From Stappia sp. ES.058 (GTDB taxonomy: Bacteria > Pseudomonadota > Alphaproteobacteria > Rhizobiales > Stappiaceae), in assembly GCF_900105595.1 (NCBI RefSeq), contig NZ_LT629784.1, forward strand, positions 2,232,001-2,296,000: a stretch of DNA of 64,000 bases, given 5' to 3'. Each line of letters opens with the position of its first letter. The stretch's first letter is position 1. The notes under the pieces were generated by a model. It was not told where the DNA came from, searched no databases, and saw only the letters and a list, made by a program, of their open reading frames with translations. Position numbers and translations under genes: made by a program. This document shows, piece by piece, positions 8,950-17,610 of this stretch.

Positions 8950-10248
8950 ATGACCAATGCTCTCAATCCCCGCATCCTGCAGCCGGGCGACATCGATCCA
9001 AACTGGCGCTGGGACAGGCATATTCCTGCTCTCGGGCACACTGCTGTCGACTTTGAGCGCCGTGTCGACCACGATCGGTTGCGCCGCTACCGCCTGTCGC
9101 GCACCAAGGACGCGCTGAAAAAGTCCGGGCTCGGCTCGCTGCTGACCTTCGACGTCAACAACATCCGCTACATCACCGGCACCAAGATCGGCGAGTGGGA
9201 ACGCGACAAGATGTGCCGCTTCGCGCTGCTCGCCGGCGACGAGGAACCCTACGTCTGGGATTTCGGTTCGGCCGCGGTGCATCACAAGGAGTATTGCGAC
9301 TGGCTCGATCCGGAGCGCTGCCGCGCCGGCGTCGTTGGCATGCGCGGCACGATCCCGCCGAGCTTCGGCCTGATGAAACGCTACGCGGAAGAGATTGCCT
9401 CTCTGATCAAGAAGGCCGGCATGGCCGACATGCCGGTGGGCGTCGACTATGCCGAAACGGCGATGTTCTTCGCGCTCCAGGAAGCGGGGCTGAACGTCGT
9501 CGACGGCCAGCAGGTCATGCTGGGTGCACGCGAGATCAAGAACATCGACGAGATCCAGTTGCTCAACCAGGCGGCCAGCATGGTCGACGGCGTCTATCAC
9601 ATGATCTGGCAGGAACTGCGTCCGGGCATTCGCGAAAACGACATCGTCGCGATGGCCAACAAGATGCTCTACGAGATGGGCTCCGACGACGTCGAGGCGA
9701 TCAACGCCATTGCCGGCGAGCGCTGCAATCCGCATCCGCACAACTTCACGGACAGGTATTTCCGCCCCGGCGACCAGGCGTTCTTCGACATCCTGCAGAG
9801 CTATCAGGGCTACCGCACCTGTTACTACCGCACGTTCAACGTCGGGCGCGCCACACCGTCGCAAACCGACGCCTATATCCGCTGCCGCGAGTGGCTGGAC
9901 AACGCCATCGCCCTGATCAAGCCGGGCGTGTCGACGGACACGGTCGCCAAGGCATTCCCCAAGGCGGAGGAGTTCGGCTTTCCCGACGAGCTTTCCGCCT
10001 TCGGGCTGCAGTTCGGTCACGGACTGGGCCTTGCCCTGCACGAACGCCCGATCATCAGCCGTGCGGTCTCGCTCGACAATCCGATGGAAATCCAGACCGG
10101 CATGGTGTTCGCGCTGGAGACCTACTGCCCGGCGTCCGATGGCTATTCCGCTGCGCGCATCGAGGAAGAGGTGGTCGTCACCGACAAGGGATGCACGGTG
10201 ATCAGCCTGTTCCCGGCCGAGGATCTTCCGATCGCCAACCGCTACTGA
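8950..10248 (+). CDS. M24-fold (pita-bread) protein with an altered metal site
   Basis: 432 residues, creatinase/Xaa-Pro-peptidase superfamily, with an N-terminal creatinase-like domain (to ~190) and a C-terminal pita-bread domain. M24 enzymes use five metal ligands (Asp, Asp, His, Glu, Glu). Here Asp280 is present, but the second Asp, eleven residues later, is Cys291; His357 (FGHGLG), Glu390 and the final Glu near 405-406 are kept. It may bind metal differently or, like creatinase, need none. DddP (DMSP lyase) belongs to the same superfamily, but its Asp ligand set is not matched. It stands between an SDR and the TPP-dependent dehydrogenase genes, suggesting lytic cleavage of the imported substrate; this is inference. 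Confidence 0.8.
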   Translation: MTNALNPRILQPGDIDPNWRWDRHIPALGHTAVDFERRVDHDRLRRYRLSRTKDALKKSGLGSLLTFDVNNIRYITGTKIGEWERDKMCRFALLAGDEEPYVWDFGSAAVHHKEYCDWLDPERCRAGVVGMRGTIPPSFGLMKRYAEEIASLIKKAGMADMPVGVDYAETAMFFALQEAGLNVVDGQQVMLGAREIKNIDEIQLLNQAASMVDGVYHMIWQELRPGIRENDIVAMANKMLYEMGSDDVEAINAIAGERCNPHPHNFTDRYFRPGDQAFFDILQSYQGYRTCYYRTFNVGRATPSQTDAYIRCREWLDNAIALIKPGVSTDTVAKAFPKAEEFGFPDELSAFGLQFGHGLGLALHERPIISRAVSLDNPMEIQTGMVFALETYCPASDGYSAARIEEEVVVTDKGCTVISLFPAEDLPIANRY

Positions 10249-10298
10249 CGAATACGGGCGCCGGCGTCGGCCGGCGCCGGCCAGGGAGGAGGCCAGAC

Positions 10299-11294
10299 AT
10301 GAGTGCCGCACGAAAAAAGAAGACGAATACGGAAGACTATCTGCGCATGTATCGCCAGATGATGCGCATTCGCGCCTTCGAGGACAGGGCCAACCAGCTC
10401 TATCTCTCCGCCAAGATGCCGGGCCTGACCCACATGTACTCCGGCCAGGAGGCCGTGGCGGTGGGCATTTGCGAGGCCCTGACGGAGACCGACAAGATCA
10501 CCTCGACCCATCGTGGCCACGGCCACTGCGTGGCCAAGGGCGCGAACTTCAAGGAGATGTTCTGCGAGCTCCTCGGCAAGGAGGAAGGTTATTGCCGGGG
10601 CAAGGGCGGATCGATGCATATCGCCGACCAGGGCAACGGCAACCTCGGCGCCAATGCCATCGTCGGCGGTTCGATGGGCATCGCCACCGGAGCGGCATTG
10701 AGCGCCAAGATGTTCAAGACAGGCGATGTCACGGTCTGTTTCTTCGGCGACGGGGCAACCGCCCAGGGGCTTTGGTACGAGGTCATGAACATGGCGGCAC
10801 TCTGGGGCCTGCCGGTGATCTATGCCTGCGAGAACAACGGCTACTCCGAATACACCAAGACCGCGGAAATCGCCGCCGGCTCGCTCACCGCGCGTGCCGA
10901 GGCCTTCGGCATCGAGGCGCATGTTGTGGACGGACAGGACGTGCTTGCCGTCAACGACCTGACCCAAAAGCTGGTGGCGCGGGCGCGCAAGGGCGAAGGC
11001 CCCTTTTTCATCCAGTTCGATACCTACCGCTACCATGGCCACCACGTCGGCGACATCAACCGCGAATACTACCGGGCCAAGGACGAGGAAGCGCTTTGGA
11101 AGACCGAGCGCGACCCGATCGTCAATTTCGGCAAGTGGCTGACCGACCAGGGCATTGCATCCTCCGAGGACCTTGAGAAGCTGAAGAGCGAGGTCGAAGA
11201 AGACGCGCAGGCCGCTGTCGCCTATGCGGAGGCCGCCCGCTATCCCGACGAGAACGAAGTGGACATGCATGTCTACGCGCCCAGTGCGGCATGA
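10299..11294 (+). CDS. TPP-dependent dehydrogenase E1 component, alpha subunit
   Basis: 331 residues, pyruvate/acetoin dehydrogenase E1-alpha type. The TPP-binding motif starts GDGATAQG and ends in ACENN about 27 residues on; the phosphorylation-loop region YRYHGHHVGD is conserved. The true start is the ATG at 10299, with an AGGGAGGAGG ribosome site; the longer open frame through the preceding gene is a shadow. It forms a heterotetramer with the next gene product. The substrate could be a 2-oxoacid or an acetoin-like ketol; sequence does not decide. Confidence 0.93.
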   Translation: MSAARKKKTNTEDYLRMYRQMMRIRAFEDRANQLYLSAKMPGLTHMYSGQEAVAVGICEALTETDKITSTHRGHGHCVAKGANFKEMFCELLGKEEGYCRGKGGSMHIADQGNGNLGANAIVGGSMGIATGAALSAKMFKTGDVTVCFFGDGATAQGLWYEVMNMAALWGLPVIYACENNGYSEYTKTAEIAAGSLTARAEAFGIEAHVVDGQDVLAVNDLTQKLVARARKGEGPFFIQFDTYRYHGHHVGDINREYYRAKDEEALWKTERDPIVNFGKWLTDQGIASSEDLEKLKSEVEEDAQAAVAYAEAARYPDENEVDMHVYAPSAA

Positions 11295-11305
11295 GGAGGC
11301 GCGAT

Positions 11306-12301
11306 ATGAGAGAGATCACACTGTCAAAAGCGGTGAACGAAGCGATCGCCGAGGAAATGCGCCGCGACGAAACCGTGTTCCTGCTTGGCGAGGACGTTGC
11401 CGAGGCCGGCACACCCTTCAAGGTGCTGTCGGGTCTTGTCGAGGAATTCGGCACCGAGCGCATCATCGACACGCCGATTTCCGAACCCGGCTTTACCGGC
11501 ATCGCCGTTGGTGCAGCGCTTACGGGATCGCGTCCGATCGTCGACCTTATGTTCGGGGACTTTCTGTTCCTGATCATGGACCAGCTCTGCAATCAGGCCG
11601 CCAAGGCCTATTACATGTCCGGCGGCAAGCTGAATGTGCCGATGGTGCTGCGCACCAACCTCGGCGCGACCCGCCGCTCGGCCGCTCAGCACTCGCAGTC
11701 GCTGCATGCGCTGGTCGCGCATATTCCCGGCCTGAAGGTGGCGCTTCCCTCCTCCGCCTATGAGGCGAAGGGGCTGATGAAGACGGCGATCCGCGACAAC
11801 AATCCCGTCGTAATCTTCGAAGACAAGCTGATGTATCAGGACAAGGCGCCGGTGCCGGAAGAGGAATACCTGATCCCCTTCGGCGAGGCGAACGTGAAGC
11901 GCGAGGGAAAGGACATCACCCTGATCGGCACCTCCTCCATGGTGCAGGTTGCCGAGGCCGCCGCCGAAGCGCTGGCAAAGGAAGGCATCGAGGCGGAGGT
12001 GATCGATCCGCGCACCATCGTGCCGCTTGACGAGGAGACCCTGCTGCGCTCGGTCAAGAAGACCTCCCGCGCCATCGTCATCGACGAGGGCCACCAGAGC
12101 TACGGCGTGACGGGGGAGATCGCCAGCCGACTGAACGAGAAAGCCTTCTATCACCTTGACGCGCCGGTGGTGCGCATGGGCGCAATGGATGTGCCGGTAC
12201 CCTTCTCCCCCGCGCTTGAGGATCTGACCGTCCCGACGGTCGACGCCGTGACGGCCATGGCCCGCAGGCTGGTGGCCGGGGAGATGATCCATGCCGCATG
12301 A
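11306..12301 (+). CDS. TPP-dependent dehydrogenase E1 component, beta subunit
   Basis: 331 residues, transketolase-like beta subunit of a 2-oxoacid/acetoin dehydrogenase. It opens with REITLSKAVNEAIAEEM and has the conserved GEDVAEAG loop, TPISEPGFTGIAVGAA and EVIDPRTIVPLD. An ATG at 11291 overlaps the alpha-subunit stop, but the ATG at 11306 is preferred because GGAGG sits seven bases before it. It pairs with the alpha subunit to decarboxylate substrate and pass the acyl group to a lipoyl domain, here supplied by the next gene. Confidence 0.93.
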   Translation: MREITLSKAVNEAIAEEMRRDETVFLLGEDVAEAGTPFKVLSGLVEEFGTERIIDTPISEPGFTGIAVGAALTGSRPIVDLMFGDFLFLIMDQLCNQAAKAYYMSGGKLNVPMVLRTNLGATRRSAAQHSQSLHALVAHIPGLKVALPSSAYEAKGLMKTAIRDNNPVVIFEDKLMYQDKAPVPEEEYLIPFGEANVKREGKDITLIGTSSMVQVAEAAAEALAKEGIEAEVIDPRTIVPLDEETLLRSVKKTSRAIVIDEGHQSYGVTGEIASRLNEKAFYHLDAPVVRMGAMDVPVPFSPALEDLTVPTVDAVTAMARRLVAGEMIHAA

Positions 12302-13631
12302 CGTCATCATGCCGGCTCTCGGCATGGCTCAGGATTCTGGCCTGATCGTCTCCTGGCTGAAGAGCCCGGGCGATGCGGTCAAGGCCGGCGACGCGCTGAT
12401 GGAGGTTGAAACGGACAAGGCGACCATGGAGGTCGAGGCGCAAGCCGACGGCTTTCTGACCAGGGTCACGGCGGCTGCCGGCGACAATGTGCCGGTCGGA
12501 AACGTGGTCGCGGTGATCGCCGAAACCGCCGACGCGGAAGAGGACGAGGCCGATCCCGCCGCGCAGCCGGAAGCTGTTGAAGAACCGCCAAACGAGTCCG
12601 CTTCCACCGACATGCCGGAGGGCAAATCCGTGATCATGCCGGCGCTCGGCATGGCCCAGGACACCGGTCTTCTGGTTTCCTGGCAAAAGGCGCCAGGGGA
12701 TGCGGTAGCAGCCGACGATGTGCTGTTTGAGGTCGAAACCGACAAGAGCACGATGGAAGTACCGGCGGGACACGACGGGTTTATCGCGGCCCTTCTGGCC
12801 GAAGCCGGCGACAGCGTACCGGTCGGCGAGAGCGTCGCGATCATCTCGGCCGAAAAGCCCGCAGATCCACAGCGCAGAAGCGCCGCAGCCGCCGCCAAGC
12901 CGGCGGCGGCATCGCCGGCGTCCGGCACAAGGGCGCAAGAGGCGCCGCCGGCCAAGGCGACCGCGCCGGTCAAACCGACACCCGCACCAGTCAAGGTCGC
13001 TGCAGTCGAAGGCGTCATTCTCGCTTCGCCCAAGGCCAGGCGGCTGGCGCTTGAGGAAGGCCTCAACCTCTCCCGCCTGGTAGAGGCCGGCCATCCCCAG
13101 CCCTTCCATGTCCGCGATCTCGAAACGCTAAGGACGATGCCGGCGCGGGACGCAGCAACGGCTGCGTCATCAGGAGAAACCGCAGCGCGCCATCTCTCGG
13201 CCCGCGTGTCTTCGGACGGGCTTGCCCGTTTCCTCGCATGGGCGCGTGAGGAAACCGACAGGTCCGCCGATGCAACGACGCTGCTTGCCGGTTTCGCCAA
13301 GGCGAGCCTTTCCGCCGTCGAAGGCCATGCGGATCCCGTAGTCCTTGTTGAAACCATGTACGGCTCGGCACGTTTTCCAGCACCTGCCCAGGACGATGAA
13401 TACACCGCGTCCGAAGAAGCGGACCTGATCGTTCGGGACCTGCGCGCCTCGTCGCTGAGCGGGTTGCGCATGGGCGCGGAAGCCGCACCCGTCCTGACCC
13501 TCGTGCAGGATGGCGAGACGCTCACCCTCACGCTGGAGTGCGCACCCGGAGATCTCGACGCGCGCGCGGCAATCGCACTCGTTTCCGAATTTGCCGGACG
13601 GCTCGAGAATCCGCTTCGCCACCTTCTTTGA
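12291..13631 (+). CDS. Double-lipoyl E2-like scaffold protein without catalytic motif
   Basis: 446 residues. Two lipoyl domains (residues ~1-78 and ~105-185) carry the lipoylation sites ETDKAT and ETDKST. A Pro/Ala-rich linker follows, then a peripheral-subunit-binding domain (ASPKARRLALEEGLNLSRL, ~244-280). The remaining ~150 residues resemble a shortened acyltransferase domain but lack the catalytic DHRxxxG motif, so this protein probably carries acyl groups but cannot transfer them. The missing activity is encoded at 15101-16009. It overlaps the E1-beta stop by 11 bp, so the genes are translationally coupled. Confidence 0.88.
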   Translation: MPHDVIMPALGMAQDSGLIVSWLKSPGDAVKAGDALMEVETDKATMEVEAQADGFLTRVTAAAGDNVPVGNVVAVIAETADAEEDEADPAAQPEAVEEPPNESASTDMPEGKSVIMPALGMAQDTGLLVSWQKAPGDAVAADDVLFEVETDKSTMEVPAGHDGFIAALLAEAGDSVPVGESVAIISAEKPADPQRRSAAAAAKPAAASPASGTRAQEAPPAKATAPVKPTPAPVKVAAVEGVILASPKARRLALEEGLNLSRLVEAGHPQPFHVRDLETLRTMPARDAATAASSGETAARHLSARVSSDGLARFLAWAREETDRSADATTLLAGFAKASLSAVEGHADPVVLVETMYGSARFPAPAQDDEYTASEEADLIVRDLRASSLSGLRMGAEAAPVLTLVQDGETLTLTLECAPGDLDARAAIALVSEFAGRLENPLRHLL

Positions 13632-13659
13632 ACTCAGGCTCTGACCCTTGGAGTTTCCG

Positions 13660-15090
13660 ATGGACTACACCGATCTCTACATCAACGGCGACTGGCGTCC
13701 CGGAGCCGAGAACGTCCGCTTCGACGTCATCAACCCGGCGACCGAAGAGGTTCTGGCCTCCGTCGCCTCGGCCGAGATCGCGGATGCCGATGCGGCTCTC
13801 GATGCGGCCCAGGCCGCCTTCGCCGAATGGGCCGGCTACACGCCGCGCCGGCGCTCGGAAGTGCTGCGCAAGGCGTGGGAACTGATGACCGCGCGGCTCG
13901 ATCACTTCGCCCGCCTGATCACGCTGGAAAATGGCAAGGCGCGTGGCGACGCCATCGGCGAGGCGACCTATGCCGCAGAATTCTTCCGCTGGTTCGCCGA
14001 GGAAGCCGTGCGTGCTGATGGCATGCTTACCCATGCGCCGGCCTCCGGCGCACGCATTCTCGTCCAGCACAAGCCGGCCGGCATCGCCGTGTTGGTGACG
14101 CCGTGGAACTATCCGGCCGCGATGGGAACGCGCAAGATCGCTCCGGCGCTCGCCGCCGGCTGTCCGGTGATCATCAAGCCGGCGTCGGAAACGCCGCTGA
14201 CGATGCTGGCGCTGATGCCGCTTCTGGAAGAAGCCGGCGTTCCGAAGGGCCTCGTCAATGTGCTGCCCTCGCGCCGCACCGGGGCGCTGGTCGACCACAT
14301 GCTTCACGACCCGCGCGTGCGCGTGGTATCCTTCACCGGATCCACCCAGGTCGGACGCAAGCTGCTGCATTCCGCAGCTGACCAGGTGCTGAAACCGGCG
14401 ATGGAGCTTGGCGGCAATGCACCGCTGATCGTCTTCGAGGACGCCGATCTCGACGTGGCGGTGGAAGGCGCGATGCTCGCCAAGATGCGCAATCTCGGCG
14501 AGGCCTGCACCGCCGCCAACCGCTTCTACGTCCATGAAAGCGTGGCGCAGGCCTTTACCGAAAAATATGTCACCGCCATGGGCAAGCTGAAGCTCGGCAA
14601 CGGCATCGAGGACGGCGTCGACGTCGGTCCGCTGGTCAATGCGGAGACCCGCGACAAGGTGGCTGAATTCGTCGAGGACGCGGTGCGCAAGGGCGCGGTC
14701 ATCGAACTCGGCGGAACCAAGCCTGACGGCACCGGCTTCTTCTATCCGCCCACGGTCCTCTCCGGTGTCCCCGAAACGGCGGACTGCGTGCACGACGAGA
14801 TCTTCGGTCCCGTCGCGGCGATCCAGACCTTCACCGACCAGGAAGACGTTATTCGACGTGCCAATGCGACCGAATACGGCCTTGTCGCCTATGTGTTTTC
14901 AAAAGACATGAAGTGGGCGCTGCAGGTCTGCGAAAGGCTGGAATACGGCATGGTCGGCCTCAACCGGGGCCTCGTCTCCGACCCCGCGGCGCCTTTTGGC
15001 GGGGTAAAGCAATCCGGTCTCGGCCGCGAGGGCGGGCACGAGGGCATGCTGGAATTCATGGAAACCCAGTACATTTCCGCAAGCTGGTAG
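13660..15090 (+). CDS. NAD(P)-dependent aldehyde dehydrogenase (succinate-semialdehyde-dehydrogenase-like)
   Basis: 476 residues, ALDH superfamily. The general-base Glu lies in MELGGNAPLIVFEDADLD and the catalytic Cys in NLGEACTAANR; the cofactor region has VTPWNYPAAM and SFTGSTQVGR. The ATG at 13660 is chosen because GGAG lies six bases upstream; a TTG four codons earlier is less likely. It lies between the two halves of the split E2 and presumably oxidises an aldehyde released in the same pathway. Closest in appearance to GabD-type semialdehyde dehydrogenases, but the true aldehyde is unknown. Confidence 0.93.
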   Translation: MDYTDLYINGDWRPGAENVRFDVINPATEEVLASVASAEIADADAALDAAQAAFAEWAGYTPRRRSEVLRKAWELMTARLDHFARLITLENGKARGDAIGEATYAAEFFRWFAEEAVRADGMLTHAPASGARILVQHKPAGIAVLVTPWNYPAAMGTRKIAPALAAGCPVIIKPASETPLTMLALMPLLEEAGVPKGLVNVLPSRRTGALVDHMLHDPRVRVVSFTGSTQVGRKLLHSAADQVLKPAMELGGNAPLIVFEDADLDVAVEGAMLAKMRNLGEACTAANRFYVHESVAQAFTEKYVTAMGKLKLGNGIEDGVDVGPLVNAETRDKVAEFVEDAVRKGAVIELGGTKPDGTGFFYPPTVLSGVPETADCVHDEIFGPVAAIQTFTDQEDVIRRANATEYGLVAYVFSKDMKWALQVCERLEYGMVGLNRGLVSDPAAPFGGVKQSGLGREGGHEGMLEFMETQYISASW

Positions 15091-15100
15091 GAGATCTGCA

Positions 15101-16009
15101 ATGTCCATCAATGCCTCTCCCTCGACCCGCGCCTATGCGCGTCAGCAGGGCGTCGATCTCGACGCCCTCGCCTCCAACACCGGACGCCAGACCCTGGCGC
15201 GTGAGGATGTGGACTGGCACCTGAGCGGCGAGCATGCCGCCCCGACTTCCGACCACAGCCGGTACTGGAACGTGGATCACTCCGCCTATGGCGCCGTCAG
15301 CGAGGAACCGCTTGGGCGCATGGCGCAGGTCGCCGCGAAGAACCTTGCCGCCGCCAATGCGATGATCCCGCAGGTGACCCATCACGACCGCGCCGACATG
15401 CGCGCGGTCGAGGCGTTTCGCGCCGGCCTGAAGGCGGAGGCGGCGGAGCGCGGCACGCGGCTGACGGCGCTTGCCTTCCACGTGAAGGCACTCGCACAGT
15501 GCCTGCATGAGTTCCCCCGGTTCAATGCATCGCTCTCCGCCGATGGCGAGACGCTCCATCTCAAGCACTTCGTCCATATCGGTATTGCCGTCGACACGCC
15601 AAACGGGTTGATGGTTCCGGTCGTGCGCGATGCCGACCGCAAGGGTCTTTGGCAGATCGCGGCGGAAATCTCCGATCTCGCGGCACGCGCGCAGGCCCGA
15701 AAGATCCGCGCGGAGGAAATGGGCGGGGCCTCCATGTCGATTTCCAGCCTCGGCGGGATCGGCGGTACCGCCTTCACGCCCATCGTCAATCCGCCGGAGG
15801 TTGCCATTTTGGGTCTCACCCGCATGGAGACCGTGCCGGCCTGGGAGAACGGAGACTGGACGCCCGTCCCCATGGTGCCGCTCGATCTCAGCTACGATCA
15901 CCGCGTCCTCAACGGCGCGGACGCGGCCCGCTTCTTGACCCGCTATGCGGCCCTCATCGGCGATCCGCGCAAGCTGGTGCTGGCAAATGTCGCAGCCCGG
16001 GCGACCTGA
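15101..16009 (+). CDS. Lipoyl-less dihydrolipoamide acyltransferase (E2 catalytic component)
   Basis: 302 residues. A peripheral-subunit-binding domain near the N-terminus (AYARQQGVDLDALASNTGR, residues ~11-30) is followed directly by a 2-oxoacid dehydrogenase acyltransferase domain ending in the catalytic DHRVLNGADAARF. No lipoyl domain is present; E2 proteins normally carry one to three. Together with the double-lipoyl protein at 12291 it makes up one complete E2 activity split over two polypeptides, separated by the aldehyde dehydrogenase gene. No E3 (dihydrolipoamide dehydrogenase) gene is in the cluster, so the housekeeping E3 is presumably shared. Confidence 0.9.
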   Translation: MSINASPSTRAYARQQGVDLDALASNTGRQTLAREDVDWHLSGEHAAPTSDHSRYWNVDHSAYGAVSEEPLGRMAQVAAKNLAAANAMIPQVTHHDRADMRAVEAFRAGLKAEAAERGTRLTALAFHVKALAQCLHEFPRFNASLSADGETLHLKHFVHIGIAVDTPNGLMVPVVRDADRKGLWQIAAEISDLAARAQARKIRAEEMGGASMSISSLGGIGGTAFTPIVNPPEVAILGLTRMETVPAWENGDWTPVPMVPLDLSYDHRVLNGADAARFLTRYAALIGDPRKLVLANVAARAT

Positions 16010-16011
16010 CC

Positions 16012-16791
16012 ATGACGCATCCGCCCCCCGCCTCGCCATTCGACCTCAGCGGGCGCACGGCACTGGTCACCGGATGCAGCCGAGGCATCGGGCGCGCGAT
16101 CACCGAAGCGCTTGCGCATGCCGGCGCCGATATCGTCGGCGTCAGCACCAGCCTTCCCGACGACGGCGGTGAGACCGGCGCAGCGGTTCGCGAAAAGGGA
16201 CGGGCTTTCCGGCACTATCGGACCGATCTCGGTGAGCGCGAGGCGGTCGCAGGTCTCATTGCCCGGCTGGATGAGGCCGACGAACGGATCGACATTCTGG
16301 TCAACAACGCCGGGATCATCCGTCGCGAGCCGCTTGTCAGCCATTCCGATGCCGATTGGGACGATGTTCTGGCCGTGAACCTCACCGCGCCCTTTCAACT
16401 CGCCCGCGATCTGGGTGCGAAGATGGTGGCTCGCGGAAGCGGCAAGATCGTCTTTCTCGCCTCCGTCCTGAGCTTTCAGGGCGGGCTTACCGTACCGGGC
16501 TACGCCGCCACCAAGGGCGCGGTCGCCAACCTGGTGAAATCCTTCGCCAACGAATGGGCGTCATCCGGCGTCAACGTCAACGCTGTCGCTCCCGGCTATA
16601 TCGCGACGGACAACACCGCAGCCCTTCGAGACGACGATGACCGCTCGAAGGACCTCCTCGCCCGCGTCCCGGCCGGCCGCTGGGGCGAACCGTCCGAGAT
16701 CGCCGATCCGGTCGTCTTTCTGGCAAGCGACGCCGCACGCTTCATGCATGGCACGACGCTGATCGTCGACGGCGGCTGGCTGGCGCGCTGA
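16012..16791 (+). CDS. Short-chain dehydrogenase/reductase (gluconate 5-dehydrogenase / KduD-like)
   Basis: 259 residues, SDR with TGCSRGIGRA, NNAGIIRREP, the serine in FLASVLSFQGG and Tyr/Lys in GYAATKGAV. The NNAGIIRREP and LSFQGG stretches resemble KduD/2-deoxy-gluconate-3-dehydrogenase-type enzymes, suggesting an acidic sugar or ketogluconate-like substrate; this is inference. The longer open frame starting inside the acyltransferase gene is a shadow; the ATG at 16012 lies 2 bp after the acyltransferase stop. Third SDR of the locus. Confidence 0.91.
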   Translation: MTHPPPASPFDLSGRTALVTGCSRGIGRAITEALAHAGADIVGVSTSLPDDGGETGAAVREKGRAFRHYRTDLGEREAVAGLIARLDEADERIDILVNNAGIIRREPLVSHSDADWDDVLAVNLTAPFQLARDLGAKMVARGSGKIVFLASVLSFQGGLTVPGYAATKGAVANLVKSFANEWASSGVNVNAVAPGYIATDNTAALRDDDDRSKDLLARVPAGRWGEPSEIADPVVFLASDAARFMHGTTLIVDGGWLAR

Positions 16792-16890
16792 CTGGCCCGC
16801 CCCGACAACTTGCTCCGGCGTGGCGAAGCGCCGATAAGGGGGAGACCCAGGCGCGAGCCGCAGGGTCGAAACCGCCCAGGGAGCCCGAGC

Positions 16891-17610
16891 GTGAGCGCAT
16901 TGTTTGAAGAACTCGACTATCGGCCGACCCCCATCGGCGCTTTGTCGCTGCGCCGCCGTCGACTTCTGGCGCTCGATGTCGACGTCTTCGAGATCATCCT
17001 CGGCGACGAACACCTAATGTCGAGCCTGTTCACGGCGTCCGAAATCGCGCTTGCGAAAATTGGCCTCGACGCCTGCACCGGCGATGCACTCGATGTCGTA
17101 GTCGGCGGGCTCGGGCTCGGCTACACCGCAAAGGCCGCGCTCGACCATCCGCGTCTCGCGTCTCTCACCGTTGTGGAGATGCTGGAACCGGTTCTCGACT
17201 GGCACCGCGAGGGTCTGTTGCCGCTCGGTGCGGAGTTGACCGCCGATCCGCGCTGCCGGCTCGAGCAAGGCGATTTCTTTGCACTCGCGCAGGGATCGAC
17301 CGGATTTGCAGGCGAACGCCCCCCCCGGTTGCTCGACGCGATCCTCGTCGACATCGATCACACGCCGGACGCGCTGCTCGACGAGCGCAGCACCGCTTTC
17401 TATGCGACACCCGGTCTGACGGCGCTTGCCGACCACCTGAAGCCCGGCGGCATCTTTGGCTTGTGGTCGGATGCGCGCGAGGACAAAGCCTTCACCAACC
17501 GTCTCGGCACCGTCTTCGCCGAGGCCTGGGCGGAACCGGTGACCTTCCACAATCCGTTGCAGGACAAGCCTTTCACCCAGACCGTCTATCTGGCGCGCAA
17601 AGGCGGATGA
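16891..17610 (+). CDS. Spermidine-synthase-like class I methyltransferase-fold protein
   Basis: 239 residues from a GTG start at 16891, supported by CCAGGGAG a few bases upstream. The nucleotide-binding loop DVVVGGLGLGYTAKAAL and the acidic strand SLTVVEMLEPVLDWH resemble the spermidine synthase fold, and DAILVDIDHTPD occupies the later acidic position. It lacks the full N-terminal beta domain of true polyamine synthases, so it may be an S-adenosylmethionine-dependent methyltransferase or a non-catalytic relative. The next gene overlaps by four bases. Confidence 0.75.
   Translation: MSALFEELDYRPTPIGALSLRRRRLLALDVDVFEIILGDEHLMSSLFTASEIALAKIGLDACTGDALDVVVGGLGLGYTAKAALDHPRLASLTVVEMLEPVLDWHREGLLPLGAELTADPRCRLEQGDFFALAQGSTGFAGERPPRLLDAILVDIDHTPDALLDERSTAFYATPGLTALADHLKPGGIFGLWSDAREDKAFTNRLGTVFAEAWAEPVTFHNPLQDKPFTQTVYLARKGG

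Noticed and set aside
8950..10248. DMSP lyase DddP
   Set aside because: Same superfamily, but the Asp ligands that define DddP are not matched (Leu and Cys at the second and third Asp positions), and no other DMSP gene is nearby.
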